A DNA stretch of 37,616 nt from BJHL01 sp035299305 (GTDB taxonomy: Bacteria > Planctomycetota > Phycisphaerae > Phycisphaerales > UBA1924). The first letter of the stretch is position 1. Each line of letters starts with the position of its first letter. The translations under genes and the position numbers were made by a program. The DNA lies in the NCBI GenBank assembly GCA_035299305.1, contig DATGWV010000176.1, forward strand, positions 1-37,616, given 5' to 3'. This document shows, piece by piece, positions 16,261-25,630 of this stretch. Under the pieces are notes generated by a model that did no database searches, was not told the origin of the DNA, and saw nothing but the letters and a program-made list of their open reading frames with translations.

Positions 16261-17106
16261 TCACACCAGCCCTCGCGTCCGCCGATCCCACCACAACACC
16301 TCGCGCCCGCTCGCTGCAGGCACCAAAGGCAGTCGCGTCCCGCACTCCGGACACCGCGCCGGCCCCGCATCGACGCCCGCCGCTTCCAGCTTCGCATCCG
16401 GCTCCGTCGCATGCAAGTCATAGTCGCAGTCCGGACACGTTCGCTTTGACAGATCCACCTTATTGACCCGTGATGTCGCGATCAGCACAAGTATCACAAT
16501 GAGCGCCACCAACGCGCCGATCGACAAGCTCATGTTGTTCTTCGGCCCCGCAACCAAGTCCTCAATCGCCTGCGCCAGCATGATCACCGCGGCACCCGCA
16601 AACAACATCGACCGACGCCCCGACAGCCAAACCCAAATCGGCCGCGACGGCTGCTTCAACGCCGCCTCGCGACGCTCCGCCATCACTCGAATCGCAATTT
16701 CCGCTGTCCGCCCACGCTTCACCACATCCTCAAACGGCCCCAGCCGCGCCCGCCGTGCACGTGCCCGCTCTCGCACCGTCACCCGCACCCGATAAGCGCA
16801 CCAAAACCAAAACCCCGCGATCACGAACCGCCACATCCACTCCGGAGCCGATAGCTTCTCCCACGCCGCATCCCACCAAGGCAGCGTGATCGGCTCAAAC
16901 GAAAAGTTGACCACGCACACAATCGCGAACACGCCCAGAAACACCAAAATGTGCCACCATCGCGTCTGCGTGCCGTTCCCCACATACCGCTTGTACCAAG
17001 GCGTATCCGCCGGCAGCGCAGGCGGCTTCAAATTGCGGCGAGCCAGCGACTCCGCCTCCACACCGCGATACCACGAAATCTGATCAAGGACCGACCACTT
17101 CCCCAT
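16261..17106 (-). CDS. Membrane protein with C-terminal zinc ribbon (paralogue 1 of 3)
   Basis: A 281-residue protein and the first gene of the operon. It begins MGKWSVLDQISWYRGVEAES with a DTPWYKRYV element before the first helix (WWHILVFLGVFAIVCVVNF, about 49-68). A second helix follows at about 90-107, and two more at about 168-185 and 195-213. The C-terminal zinc ribbon is CPDCDYDLHA...GVDAGPARCPECGTRLPLVP, followed by EVLWWDRRTRG. The cytoplasmic helix between helices 2 and 3 is rich in Arg and Ala. The three genes are spaced by 1 nt and a 4-nt overlap, so they are almost certainly co-transcribed. I do not recognise a named family. Confidence 0.78.
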   Translation of the reverse strand: MGKWSVLDQISWYRGVEAESLARRNLKPPALPADTPWYKRYVGNGTQTRWWHILVFLGVFAIVCVVNFSFEPITLPWWDAAWEKLSAPEWMWRFVIAGFWFWCAYRVRVTVRERARARRARLGPFEDVVKRGRTAEIAIRVMAERREAALKQPSRPIWVWLSGRRSMLFAGAAVIMLAQAIEDLVAGPKNNMSLSIGALVALIVILVLIATSRVNKVDLSKRTCPDCDYDLHATEPDAKLEAAGVDAGPARCPECGTRLPLVPAASGREVLWWDRRTRGLV

Positions 17107-17150
17107 GTGCTCATCCTACGTGATCTGTCAATCTCGCACACTCGGCCGCG

Positions 17151-18404
17151 TCACTTCACCAACACCGGCAAGCTCCCCGTCGCCCCGCCTCCCTTGCCGT
17201 CGCGCACATACACATACAGCCGGTACACGCCCGGCTGCTTGGGCAGCGTCAGCGTCGCGCCCGTCATGCTCGCATCATGCACCGCGCTCGCAAGCTGCTC
17301 GGGCGTCGCCATCGCATCGCCGCCCGTCTCATACTGCGTCGTCTCGCGCCGCAGCACCCACTCGCTCGTCATCGCGTCCTTCTCCGGATCACTCACCACC
17401 AGCTTCACCTTCAAGTTCGCACCCGGCGCGCCGCGATCGGGCCCGTCAAACGCAAACGTCTCCATCACCGGCACGCGATTCGCCGGCGCCTTGCCCGTCC
17501 ACAATTCGCTCATCACATCCGCCGCCGCCAAGCGCGTGTTGTCAGGCAGCAGCATCCCAAACCACGTCGCCGTCGCTTCCATCTTGTGCCCCCACAGGAA
17601 CGCATACGACCCCAGACACGTTCCCTTCGCGCCCAGCACGCTCTTCTCATACGTCGCGCGATACATCCCCGCCTTCTGCGTGCTCGTGAACTCCGGCGGC
17701 GCACCAAAATCGTTCTTGCCCCATTCCCACGTGCCATTGGGCCCAAATTCCGTGATGACATACGGCTTCACGCCGCCAAACTGCTTGTAGCGTTCCGCAA
17801 CGCTGGGCCCGCCGCCATAGCTGTTGATCCCGATGATGTCGATATCCGGGCACAGCCGGTGAATGTTCTTGACCTTCTGCCCCTGATCGCCCATCTCCGC
17901 GATCACCGTCATCGTCGGATGATGCGGATCCAGCTTCTTCGCCATCGACGCGATGTTGTTGATCGCCGACCAGATGGCCGCGTCATTCCCCTCCCCTTCC
18001 ATCTCGTTGCCGATGCCCCACATCAACACCGCCGGATGATCCTTGTACTTGAGAATCGCCGTCTTCGCCTTCTCATACTGCTCCGCGACCTTCACCGGGT
18101 CGTTGTAATCAAACCCGTGCCGCTCATGCTCCAGCCAAATCCCCACCGTCACACTCATCCCCAGCCGGTGCGCCTCATCCAGCAGCGGCCCGATGTCATC
18201 CGCCCCCCACGTGCGCACACTGTTCCCGCCCGCCTTCGCCAACACCTCAATCGCCCCCACCCCGCCCGCGCTCGCGATGAAATAAGGCTCCCCACCCCGC
18301 AGCAACGTGTAATTCCCCGGCTCCCCGCGCAGCTCAACCTTCACCGGCTGAGCCAAAGCCGTCCCCGCCATCAACGCCATCGCCGCAATCATGTGCTTGA
18401 GCAT
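17151..18404 (-). CDS. Secreted glycoside hydrolase-like TIM barrel (GH2-type catalytic domain)
   Basis: A 417-residue exported protein starting at ATG 18404 with the signal peptide MLKHMIAAMALMAGTALAQ; a longer in-frame upstream start has no signal character. The barrel carries clan GH-A signatures: an early RTWGAD, the putative acid/base Glu134 in WGIGNEME, and the putative nucleophile Glu219 in YVITEFGPNG. A C-terminal immunoglobulin-like domain (about 330-417) ends VYRLYVYVRDGKGG. The substrate cannot be read from the sequence; GH2 C-terminal-domain enzymes act on beta-galactosides, mannosides or glucuronides, and a glucanosyltransferase is possible. It is transcribed alone. Confidence 0.82.
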   Translation of the reverse strand: MLKHMIAAMALMAGTALAQPVKVELRGEPGNYTLLRGGEPYFIASAGGVGAIEVLAKAGGNSVRTWGADDIGPLLDEAHRLGMSVTVGIWLEHERHGFDYNDPVKVAEQYEKAKTAILKYKDHPAVLMWGIGNEMEGEGNDAAIWSAINNIASMAKKLDPHHPTMTVIAEMGDQGQKVKNIHRLCPDIDIIGINSYGGGPSVAERYKQFGGVKPYVITEFGPNGTWEWGKNDFGAPPEFTSTQKAGMYRATYEKSVLGAKGTCLGSYAFLWGHKMEATATWFGMLLPDNTRLAAADVMSELWTGKAPANRVPVMETFAFDGPDRGAPGANLKVKLVVSDPEKDAMTSEWVLRRETTQYETGGDAMATPEQLASAVHDASMTGATLTLPKQPGVYRLYVYVRDGKGGGATGSLPVLVK

Positions 18405-18649
18405 GCAGAAACATAGACCGCGTCCCGCCGGCGTGACGCACACCAATCCCGACGCACAGATGCGGTTCACGGCTGCGTCACGAACGTCAACTCGAATCCA
18501 TACGTGACGACGAACTGCTTGTAAAACCGCGAACGCTTGATCTCGGCCGCGCGTTCCAGAATCTGCATAACCAGCCACTATTTGCAAAAATCGCGCCCTC
18601 GAACGCTGCCCTCCCCCGTCGCACCTTCCCGCACTTCACCTCCACCTCA

Positions 18650-19831
18650 TCACGGCATCAACCCCGCCGGCCGCATCCCAGCCTCCATCTCCATCACATC
18701 ACGCAGCGGCACTGTGTACTCGCCCGCCCAGTAGTGCTGCCGACACCACTGGTTGCCTTCCTCGCCAGGCGGCAGCCCGCGCACCCGCACCTTGAAGCGC
18801 TCCATCCCTTGACGATTCACAATCTCCGCCGCCACTGCGCCCCGCAGGAACTCCAGCTTGCTCAACTCAAAGTCCTCCGGATACCTGCTGTCCGGATCTT
18901 CACAAACTCTCTTGAAAATCACCTTCTCCGCCTGCGGATCCGTCACATCCACGAGCGTCAACTCCGTCCGCACGATCACATTCGACATCGCGCCCGTCGC
19001 TCGTCGCCGGAACCACGACGACAACCAGACCGACGGTCCATCTTGAAAGTACCCATTGCTGCACGACACCCTGCTCGCACGCCTGACCAGCTCCGTTATT
19101 GCCGCATCATGCACTGGGGTCGGTTCCGCCTCATCCACCATCTCAACCGGCAGCGTCACCGTCACAGTCCACTCGTCATCCGACCGTTTGTCATCTCGAT
19201 CAAACGGGCTCCGCTTGACGTGCACGACAAACGACACTGACTTCGTGCCCTCTGGCAGATCGCCCACGAGTTGGTACGCTTCCTGACTTTCCTGCCACTG
19301 CATCTCGTTGCCGCAGCCACCCATCGACCACGACCGTGCCTGAATCAACTGGCCGCCCGGCACGTCACTCGTCGCGCTCGCCACGTAAAACCGACGCACC
19401 CCCAGCCACTCAGGCAACCGAAACCACACGCGATATGGCTTTCCTTTGAACCACCGCGGCGAACTGCGAATCGCCCTCGATCGCACGAACGCTTCACGGA
19501 ACTCCTCCGCCGATATCTCGCCGCGCCCCACTCGCGCCGCCATCTCATCCACAATGTCAGCTCGGCCCCACGAATCGCCCGAATCGTCGCGCACCCAATA
19601 CTCGCCCACTTCCGGCAGCCGCGCAATCACTTCCGCGTTGCTCAATCCCGCAAACATCGTCGGCCAATAGCGCGGGTCAATCTCCGGCTGCGTCACCTCC
19701 AGCAACACGCTCGCCCCTTCACGCGGATCACTCTTCTCAAACCCCTCACGCCAAGGCGGCGACTGCCCCAGCGCCGCCGCAGCCGCACCCATCAACACCA
19801 CCCCAAACGCCCAGCGTGTCCCCTGTGTCAT
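18650..19831 (-). CDS. Secreted protein of unknown function
   Basis: A 393-residue protein with an N-terminal signal peptide (MTQGTRWAFGVVLMGAAAAALGQ). I do not recognise a family. Visible features are an N-terminal helical segment (NAEVIARLPEVGEYWVRDD, EEFREAFVRSRAI), then mostly beta-strand sequence with Trp/Arg-rich stretches (SPRWFKGKPYRVWFRLPEWLG), and four scattered cysteines. The middle part (VSFVVHVKRSPFDRDD...WTVTVTLPVEMV) looks like a beta-sandwich. The position between a glycosidase-like gene and a large dockerin-like protein suggests extracellular work, but no operon is shown; gaps on both sides exceed 140 nt. Confidence 0.6.
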   Translation of the reverse strand: MTQGTRWAFGVVLMGAAAAALGQSPPWREGFEKSDPREGASVLLEVTQPEIDPRYWPTMFAGLSNAEVIARLPEVGEYWVRDDSGDSWGRADIVDEMAARVGRGEISAEEFREAFVRSRAIRSSPRWFKGKPYRVWFRLPEWLGVRRFYVASATSDVPGGQLIQARSWSMGGCGNEMQWQESQEAYQLVGDLPEGTKSVSFVVHVKRSPFDRDDKRSDDEWTVTVTLPVEMVDEAEPTPVHDAAITELVRRASRVSCSNGYFQDGPSVWLSSWFRRRATGAMSNVIVRTELTLVDVTDPQAEKVIFKRVCEDPDSRYPEDFELSKLEFLRGAVAAEIVNRQGMERFKVRVRGLPPGEEGNQWCRQHYWAGEYTVPLRDVMEMEAGMRPAGLMP

Positions 19832-19977
19832 GCACGATTGTTAGCCACCCGCTGGCCCTGCATGCCCTGATCCCAACGTTTCATTCTCAAGCACCAACGC
19901 ACGTGAATACAAGCGCAAATCAAACCGCCCGTCGCAAAACGCCAGTGCCCATGCCAACACACTTATCGATAGCCGCG

Positions 19978-22770
19978 TCAGTTCGTCGAACACGGCCCGC
20001 CCGCGAGCACGTTGAAGAAATCAATGACATCCTGATCTTCCGGGAAGACGTCGTTGTTATTGAAGTCGATGTCATCGCACGCAAGACATTCCTGGCCAGC
20101 GAGCACGTTGAAGAAGTCGGTGACATCCTGATCCTCCACGAACACGCCGTTGTTGTTGAAGTCGACGTCGTTGCACGCCGAGATCGTGATGGGAACCGGG
20201 TCGGTCGTCACGCTGGTGCTGCACGCCAGCGAAATGCGAACCGAGTACATGCCCGCATCCTCACTCTTCGAGTTGCTGAGCACAAGCCGCCGCGCGGTCG
20301 CGCCCGCGATGACCGTTCCCGCCGGCGTCGTTCCGTTGATGAGCGGCTGCCCGTTGCGCAACCACTGATACGTCAGCCCCGTGTCCGTGCTCTGCTGGCC
20401 GGTCGCGCCCACGCCAATCGAGATGATCGAGTTGCGCGTCCCCGCACGCGGCAAAGGCGGCCAGTCAACCCGGATCGGCGTCGGCGCGAGCACCGCGATG
20501 TTCATCGCCGGATCAACGCCCACGCCCTCAAACGCGCCTCTGACCAGAATCCGGCCTGCGGCATCTTTGATCGTGGTGAAACGACCTCCGCCGGAACTTG
20601 AAGGACTGTTCCCCGACGAATATGCAAAAGGTGGCACAAAAGGCCACACATACTCACGCCACGTTCCATCAGTCGCGTACTTCAGTACCGACTGACTGCC
20701 CGCGATGTAAATGTCCCCATCGATCACGTCCGCGCCAAACGGAGTCGTTGCAACTGTGATCGGCGTGGACGAGACCAAGGTCCACGTCGAGCCGTTCAGG
20801 CGATGCAACCGAATCGTCAGGGTCGCGCCCGAGCCGGTTGAATCCACCGCGTGCAGCGCGCCCGCATGTGCGAAGATCACGTTCACATTGCTGGGACCGC
20901 CCACAAGCGACACGGTCTGCCACGCCGTACCAGTCAGACGCCGTAGCGTCGTGCCGTTGCTGCAATACAGGTCTGTCCCGACCGAAACCGCGAGCCGACG
21001 AGCAAAGGATGAGTCGAAGAGCGGAGCAGGCGTGAGCGTTGTCGGCGATGAAAGTCGATGCACATCCGAACCGTTCTGACTCGAGTGCAGGAAGAGATAC
21101 AACTCGCCCTGATGTGCAATCAGTTGCGCTTCACCCGTGAACAGCGGCGCCGCTGCCGTCGTCCAGTTCTGCGATGCATCGCGCCGCAGCAGTTGCCAGT
21201 TGGTCTGGTTCGATGGCGCGACCCGTGACAGTGCGTACAACTCGTTGTTGTGCCACGCAAGGTCAATCGGTGCGTTCGCCAAATCGTTGTTTGCAACCCG
21301 GCTCCATCTCGAACCATCCCACCCCGCGACATACAGCACGCGTGATCCGCCAAAAACGAACCCCGTCGGACCGCCCATGATGAGCTGGTTGCCGACTTGC
21401 ACGACGGGCCGATGGGTTGTCGGCGGCCTGTCGTTGGAACCCGATGATGGGTATGCGTTATAAATACCCGACATCGGAATCACGCGATTGTTCGCGTCCA
21501 CCTCGGCGATCAGGCTCGCCGGATCGGGCAGCGTGACGCGAGGGGTGCTCGTCGAATCAGACTGGGTACTGATCTTGCCGTAGATGAACCGCCGATCACC
21601 GAAGCGGACTTCGCCGCGAATGTGGTTGTTGGTCCGATTGAATCCCGTGTAATGAACTGGCTCGTCAACCCACTGTCCGTTGACCAGTCGCTGCATGGGA
21701 GAACGCGTCGTGTCGTTGGGCCACGTGAACGCGAAGATGTTGCCGTCACGCTTGCTGAAGCTGTCGACTGAACTGACACGGGCAAAGCTACCACCGCTGG
21801 GAAGCGGCATGTTTGGCACGTTCGACCACACGCCCGACCAACGCAGCGTGCCGTATGTCGGGGGTGTCTCATTCGTCGTCGGCGCGATGTCGCCGCCGAA
21901 GATGATGGTGCCGTTGTCCTCCACCGCGCAGAAGGGGAACAACTTTTCGCTAGACGCGGCTGGATATGGCGAGAGCACTCTCGCATTCGTTCCATTCCAG
22001 CCGATCACGCCTTCCTCTCCCTCATCGGTCAGTGCCGGCCCATAGAAGACTTCGTCGCCCACCCGCATGATGCTCACAATAAAGCCGTGTGCTGTCGGCA
22101 GCCGCAGCAAGCCGCTTTCCGTGAGTCTCCCGCCGTTCGAGATCGTGCCCACACCCGCAACGTTCTGATAAGTCAGCGGCGATCCCGCGAAGTACAACAT
22201 CCCGTGCGCCGACGCGAGGCTGAAGATGGTGCCTCCACTTTGCAGCCCCGGCCCAGTGGCTGCTCGATATGCAGGTTCAAACGTCATGCCGTTCCAGCGC
22301 GCCAACGAAGGAAGGTGTCGATCATCCGCGAGCAGCGTTCCGCTGGTCGTTGAGGTGAACGATCCGCCGATGTACAACTCGCCACGATGGATGGCAAGAC
22401 TGTTACCACCAAGACGTGAAGAAGTCCCGCCCGGCGTGAAGTTGAGTCCCGGCCCCAGCGGCATCCAACGCTCGCCATCAAACGCCGCAACACCCCGGGC
22501 AAACACCCCGCCGATGTGCAGGAAATGCCCAGTGACAACCAGCCGCGGTTGCTGCGGCCCTGTCCCGTCAAAGTCATGCACAACCGCGTCCAGCATGTCC
22601 GGCACAGGAATCAGACCAACCGGCCTGTTCACTCCGATCAACCCGGCAAACGGCGCGGCCTGCAAACTCAGGCAGTCTTGTCCATACGCGTCCGCCGTCA
22701 ACGCGGCCGCCGCCGTAACCGACGCCGCAGTAACACACCGACTCAGCACACAAGCCTTGCGGACAGTCAT
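19978..22770 (-). CDS. Large secreted propeller-like protein with Ig-like domain and two dockerin-like modules
   Basis: A 930-residue exported protein. The ATG at 22770 follows AAGGGG and opens a signal peptide (MTVRKACVLSRCVTAASVTAAAALTADAYGQ). The first about 750 residues are repeats of the type LYIGGSFT...LARWNG.TFEP, LYVAGWDGSRW and LYCSNGTTLRRL, consistent with a multi-bladed beta-propeller. An immunoglobulin-like domain follows (LTYQWLRNGQPLING...SEDAGMYSVRI). The C-terminus ends in two modules, DVDFNNNGVFVEDQDV and DIDFNNNDVFPEDQDV, each followed by FFNVLAG and flanked by Cys. These modules match those of the gene at 4088. It is likely surface-associated; the ligand or substrate is unknown. 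A candidate operator lies about 40 nt upstream of the start. Confidence 0.82.
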   Translation of the reverse strand: MTVRKACVLSRCVTAASVTAAAALTADAYGQDCLSLQAAPFAGLIGVNRPVGLIPVPDMLDAVVHDFDGTGPQQPRLVVTGHFLHIGGVFARGVAAFDGERWMPLGPGLNFTPGGTSSRLGGNSLAIHRGELYIGGSFTSTTSGTLLADDRHLPSLARWNGMTFEPAYRAATGPGLQSGGTIFSLASAHGMLYFAGSPLTYQNVAGVGTISNGGRLTESGLLRLPTAHGFIVSIMRVGDEVFYGPALTDEGEEGVIGWNGTNARVLSPYPAASSEKLFPFCAVEDNGTIIFGGDIAPTTNETPPTYGTLRWSGVWSNVPNMPLPSGGSFARVSSVDSFSKRDGNIFAFTWPNDTTRSPMQRLVNGQWVDEPVHYTGFNRTNNHIRGEVRFGDRRFIYGKISTQSDSTSTPRVTLPDPASLIAEVDANNRVIPMSGIYNAYPSSGSNDRPPTTHRPVVQVGNQLIMGGPTGFVFGGSRVLYVAGWDGSRWSRVANNDLANAPIDLAWHNNELYALSRVAPSNQTNWQLLRRDASQNWTTAAAPLFTGEAQLIAHQGELYLFLHSSQNGSDVHRLSSPTTLTPAPLFDSSFARRLAVSVGTDLYCSNGTTLRRLTGTAWQTVSLVGGPSNVNVIFAHAGALHAVDSTGSGATLTIRLHRLNGSTWTLVSSTPITVATTPFGADVIDGDIYIAGSQSVLKYATDGTWREYVWPFVPPFAYSSGNSPSSSGGGRFTTIKDAAGRILVRGAFEGVGVDPAMNIAVLAPTPIRVDWPPLPRAGTRNSIISIGVGATGQQSTDTGLTYQWLRNGQPLINGTTPAGTVIAGATARRLVLSNSKSEDAGMYSVRISLACSTSVTTDPVPITISACNDVDFNNNGVFVEDQDVTDFFNVLAGQECLACDDIDFNNNDVFPEDQDVIDFFNVLAGGPCSTN

Positions 22771-23039
22771 ACAGAACCCCTTCGTGATCAACAGTCCTTC
22801 CCGCGCGATGAACTTCGATAAACTACGCGAAGTTGCATCGTGCTGCGGTGCGGATTCTCGCATGACGGCACACGTTTGCAAGTGAAAAGAACGCGGATTT
22901 CTCGGCGGAAAACCGGCCATTCGCATGCGTATTGGCCGCCGCGTCAACGTTGCGAACAACACAACACGCACACAGCTGGCACGTCACCCACGTCCGAGTT
23001 TCAACAGCACCGCAAGATAACCCCGCCTGACGGAGCCAA
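22771..23039. other. Intergenic region between atpD terminator and propeller gene
   Basis: No gene is seen here. It should contain the promoter of the minus-strand gene at 19978-22770. Besides the inverted repeat at 22811-22834, there is an imperfect palindrome at about 22915-22937 (GGCCATTCGCATGCGTATTGGCC) centred on CGCATGCG. Neither has an obvious known binding protein. Confidence 0.5.
22811..22834 (-). promoter_or_regulatory. Inverted repeat upstream of the propeller-like protein gene
   Basis: AACTTCG and CGAAGTT are separated by 10 nt, with weaker extension outward (GATG/CATC). The repeat lies 41 nt before the ATG, where an operator or promoter-overlapping site would be. No regulator is assigned. 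Confidence 0.4.
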
Positions 23040-23066
23040 CAAAAAACCCCGCGATCACTCGCGGGG
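23040..23066 (-). terminator. Rho-independent terminator of atpD
   Basis: Read on the minus strand, CCCCGCGA-GTGA-TCGCGGGG is followed by TTTTTTG. The perfect 8-bp stem and T run lie 27 nt after the atpD stop, so no atpC follows in the same transcript. Confidence 0.9.
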
Positions 23067-23092
23067 CTTGGTGTTGAAACCGGAGGCCGTCT

Positions 23093-24532
23093 TTAGCCCT
23101 GCGCCATCTTCGCGGCCTTGGCCTTCGCGTCATCGAGGCTGCCGACGTACATGAACGCACCTTCGGGCAGGTCGTCGCCTTCGCCGTTGCACAGACGCTC
23201 GAAGCTGTCGATCGTGCTTTCGAGCGTGCTGTCCACGCCCTTGAAGCCCGTGAACTGTTCGGCGACGTGGAAGGGCTGGCTGAGGAAGCGCTCGATCTTG
23301 CGGGCGCGGCTCACCGTGCGCTTGTCTTCTTCGCTCAGTTCGTCAACGCCCAGAATGGCGATGATGTCCTGCAGATCCTTATACCGCTGCAGAATGCGCT
23401 GCACGCGCGTCGCGACGGTGTAGTGACGCTCGCCCAGAATTTCCTTGCTCAGGATTCGGCTGGTGCTGGCGAGCGGGTCGACGGCGGGATAAATGCCCTT
23501 TTCCGCGATGTTACGGCTCAGAACGATGAACGCGTCCAAGTGCGCGAACGTCGTGCTGGGAGCCGGGTCGGTCAAGTCGTCGGCAGGCACGTAAATCGCC
23601 TGCACCGACGTAATGGCGCCCTTGCTGGTCGAGGTGATGCGTTCCTGCAGCGCACCCATCTCGGTGCTGAGCGTGGGCTGGTAACCCACGGCGCTGGGCA
23701 TACGGCCCAGAAGCGCCGACACTTCCGAACCCGCCTGCGTGAAGCGGAAGACGTTGTCGACGAACATCAGAGTTTCCTTCCCCGATGCATCGCGGAACTC
23801 TTCGGCCATCGTGAGGGCCGAGAGAGCGACGCGAAGACGGCTCCCCGGCGGTTCGTTCATCTGGCCGAACACCATCGCCACCTTGTCGAGCACGTGAGCC
23901 TTCTGGCCCTTCTCGTCGGTGTACTCGGCTTCCTTCATTTCGCGCCACAAGTCGTTGCCTTCGCGGGTACGTTCACCCACGCCGGCGAACACGCTGTAGC
24001 CGCCGAAGTTCTTGGCGACGCGTGCGATCATTTCCTGAATGACGACGGTCTTGCCGACGCCTGCACCGCCGAACAGACCGATCTTGCCACCGCGGACGAA
24101 GGGGCACATGAGGTCGATGACCTTGATGCCCGTCACGAGGATTTCGGTGTTGGGGTTCAGGGCTGCGAACGCCGGCGGATCCTTGTGGATCGGGGCGCGC
24201 TTGCTGGTCGCGGGCGGTGGGCCGTTGTCGATGGCTTGGCCAAGGAGGTTGAACACGCGGCCCAGGACGGCTTCGCCGACGGGCACGCTCACCGGCGCGC
24301 CGGTGTCGACGCAGGGCATGCCGCGGACCAGGCCGTCGGAGGAACCCAGCGCGACGGCGCGAACGCGGCCGCCGCCAAGGTGCTGCTGCACTTCGCCGAC
24401 GAGGTTGATCGTGCCTGACTTGTTGCTGCCCTTGATTTCAAGCGCGTTGTAAATGTCGGGCAGTTGATCTTCGGGGAACTGAGCGTCGAAGGTCGAACCG
24501 ATGACTTGCGTGATCGTGCCGGTCGTGGGCAT
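23093..24532 (-). CDS. atpD: F1F0 ATP synthase subunit beta
   Basis: A 479-residue catalytic beta subunit of F1. It starts MPTTGTITQVIGSTFDAQFP. The P-loop GGAGVGKT is at 155-162, with GERTREGNDLW (catalytic Glu187), FVDNVFRFTQAGSEVSALLGR, the Walker-B/Asp region and the DELSEEDK (DELSEED) lever near the C-terminus. Sequence features are F-type, not N- or V-type. The reading frame remains open far upstream (to 25879), but the conserved N-terminus fixes the start at 24532. The gene is alone: no atpC downstream, no atpA or atpG adjacent, and a strong terminator follows. This dispersed layout is unusual. Confidence 0.97.
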   Translation of the reverse strand: MPTTGTITQVIGSTFDAQFPEDQLPDIYNALEIKGSNKSGTINLVGEVQQHLGGGRVRAVALGSSDGLVRGMPCVDTGAPVSVPVGEAVLGRVFNLLGQAIDNGPPPATSKRAPIHKDPPAFAALNPNTEILVTGIKVIDLMCPFVRGGKIGLFGGAGVGKTVVIQEMIARVAKNFGGYSVFAGVGERTREGNDLWREMKEAEYTDEKGQKAHVLDKVAMVFGQMNEPPGSRLRVALSALTMAEEFRDASGKETLMFVDNVFRFTQAGSEVSALLGRMPSAVGYQPTLSTEMGALQERITSTSKGAITSVQAIYVPADDLTDPAPSTTFAHLDAFIVLSRNIAEKGIYPAVDPLASTSRILSKEILGERHYTVATRVQRILQRYKDLQDIIAILGVDELSEEDKRTVSRARKIERFLSQPFHVAEQFTGFKGVDSTLESTIDSFERLCNGEGDDLPEGAFMYVGSLDDAKAKAAKMAQG

Positions 24533-24829
24533 TGCGGGCTCCAAAGCAGACAGAAATCCACCGCCCGGCAACTCGCGCCCGGCGAAGGGTCGCAAGGATA
24601 GACGGCGGACCCCACGCGGGCGAGTTTTGCGAGCGTCTGTCCGGATTTTGTCGGGGTTCTCTTGCCCTTGAATCTTTCTGAGGAGCGCGTTTTCCACCAG
24701 TGCTCCCTCGCGCATGGAGCGTGCACGCCTGCATGGGGCAGTCCGAGGGGGGCAATTGAGCGCGATTCGCGTGTGAGACGTCCCACATCCGCCGCGTGCG
24801 CGGTAGGGTGGCCGCCAAGGAGACAAGAC

Positions 24830-25615
24830 ATGCTTGTGCGCACCACTGTCGTCGCCGTCGGGCTGTTCACCACGCAGGCGCTGGCCAATGTGACATCGGG
24901 GTCGTTCACGCGAACCGAAAACTGGGTGACCAGTCCAGGCGGCGACCCATGCCAACAGGCGTGGGGGGCCAGTTGGAACATCAACCTGACCACGTGCGTG
25001 CTCACCATCTCGCAGACGGTGCGGCTCAACACCGGCGCCGGGTCGGCGGCTCCGTCTGCAGCGGAGATGAACAACTGGGAATCGCGCATCGAGAGCACAT
25101 GGAACAACGCCGCGTACACCGCGCTGTGCATCAACACCAACAGCGGCGCGACCAAGACCTTCACGCTGCGCTACGACATCATGTTCACCACCACGCTCAA
25201 CACGTTTGACGCGAGTGTCAATGTGTTTGACGGCGCGGGCAGCACGGACTCGGGCAACTGGTACCGCGACGGCGGGAGCGGCGTGAATGTCAACAACATC
25301 AATGTCGCGGCGCACGAGGTCGGGCACCTGCTGGGCAACCCCGATGAGTACACCAACGGCGGCTGCATCGTCGCCGGGTCGGCGGTCAACGGGCCGGCCT
25401 TCACCACGACCAGTCTCATGAACAACACCAACAGCTCGATCGCCGGCGTGCCCGTCGGGCGCACGCAGCCGCGGCATTACGGCGCGTGGGAACTGGCCTT
25501 CAACGCGTACGACACGGGCAAGAACCTGGGGAACATCTACGCGATCATTCCCGCGCCGGGCGTTGTCGTCATGCTGCCGGTGGGCGTTGTCGTCGCGATG
25601 CGCCGGCGGCGATGA
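24830..25615 (+). CDS. Secreted HEVGH zincin with PEP-CTERM-like C-terminus
   Basis: A 261-residue protein. The ATG at 24830 has AAGGAG 7 nt upstream and opens the signal peptide MLVRTTVVAVGLFTTQALA. A metallopeptidase-type zinc motif HEVGHLLGNPDEY (H162, E163, H166, candidate third ligand D172) is followed by a Met-turn-like SLMNN (195-199), as in metzincins. The C-terminus reads IPAPGVVVMLPVGVVVAMRRRR, a short sorting signal of the PEP-CTERM type (Pro-containing motif, hydrophobic helix, Arg cluster). It is therefore probably exported, anchored and cleaved by an exosortase-type enzyme. The small size and lack of a propeptide leave the substrate open. It is divergent from atpD across 297 nt. 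Confidence 0.78.
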   Translation: MLVRTTVVAVGLFTTQALANVTSGSFTRTENWVTSPGGDPCQQAWGASWNINLTTCVLTISQTVRLNTGAGSAAPSAAEMNNWESRIESTWNNAAYTALCINTNSGATKTFTLRYDIMFTTTLNTFDASVNVFDGAGSTDSGNWYRDGGSGVNVNNINVAAHEVGHLLGNPDEYTNGGCIVAGSAVNGPAFTTTSLMNNTNSSIAGVPVGRTQPRHYGAWELAFNAYDTGKNLGNIYAIIPAPGVVVMLPVGVVVAMRRRR

Positions 25616-25630
25616 CGCAGCGTGCGGAGG

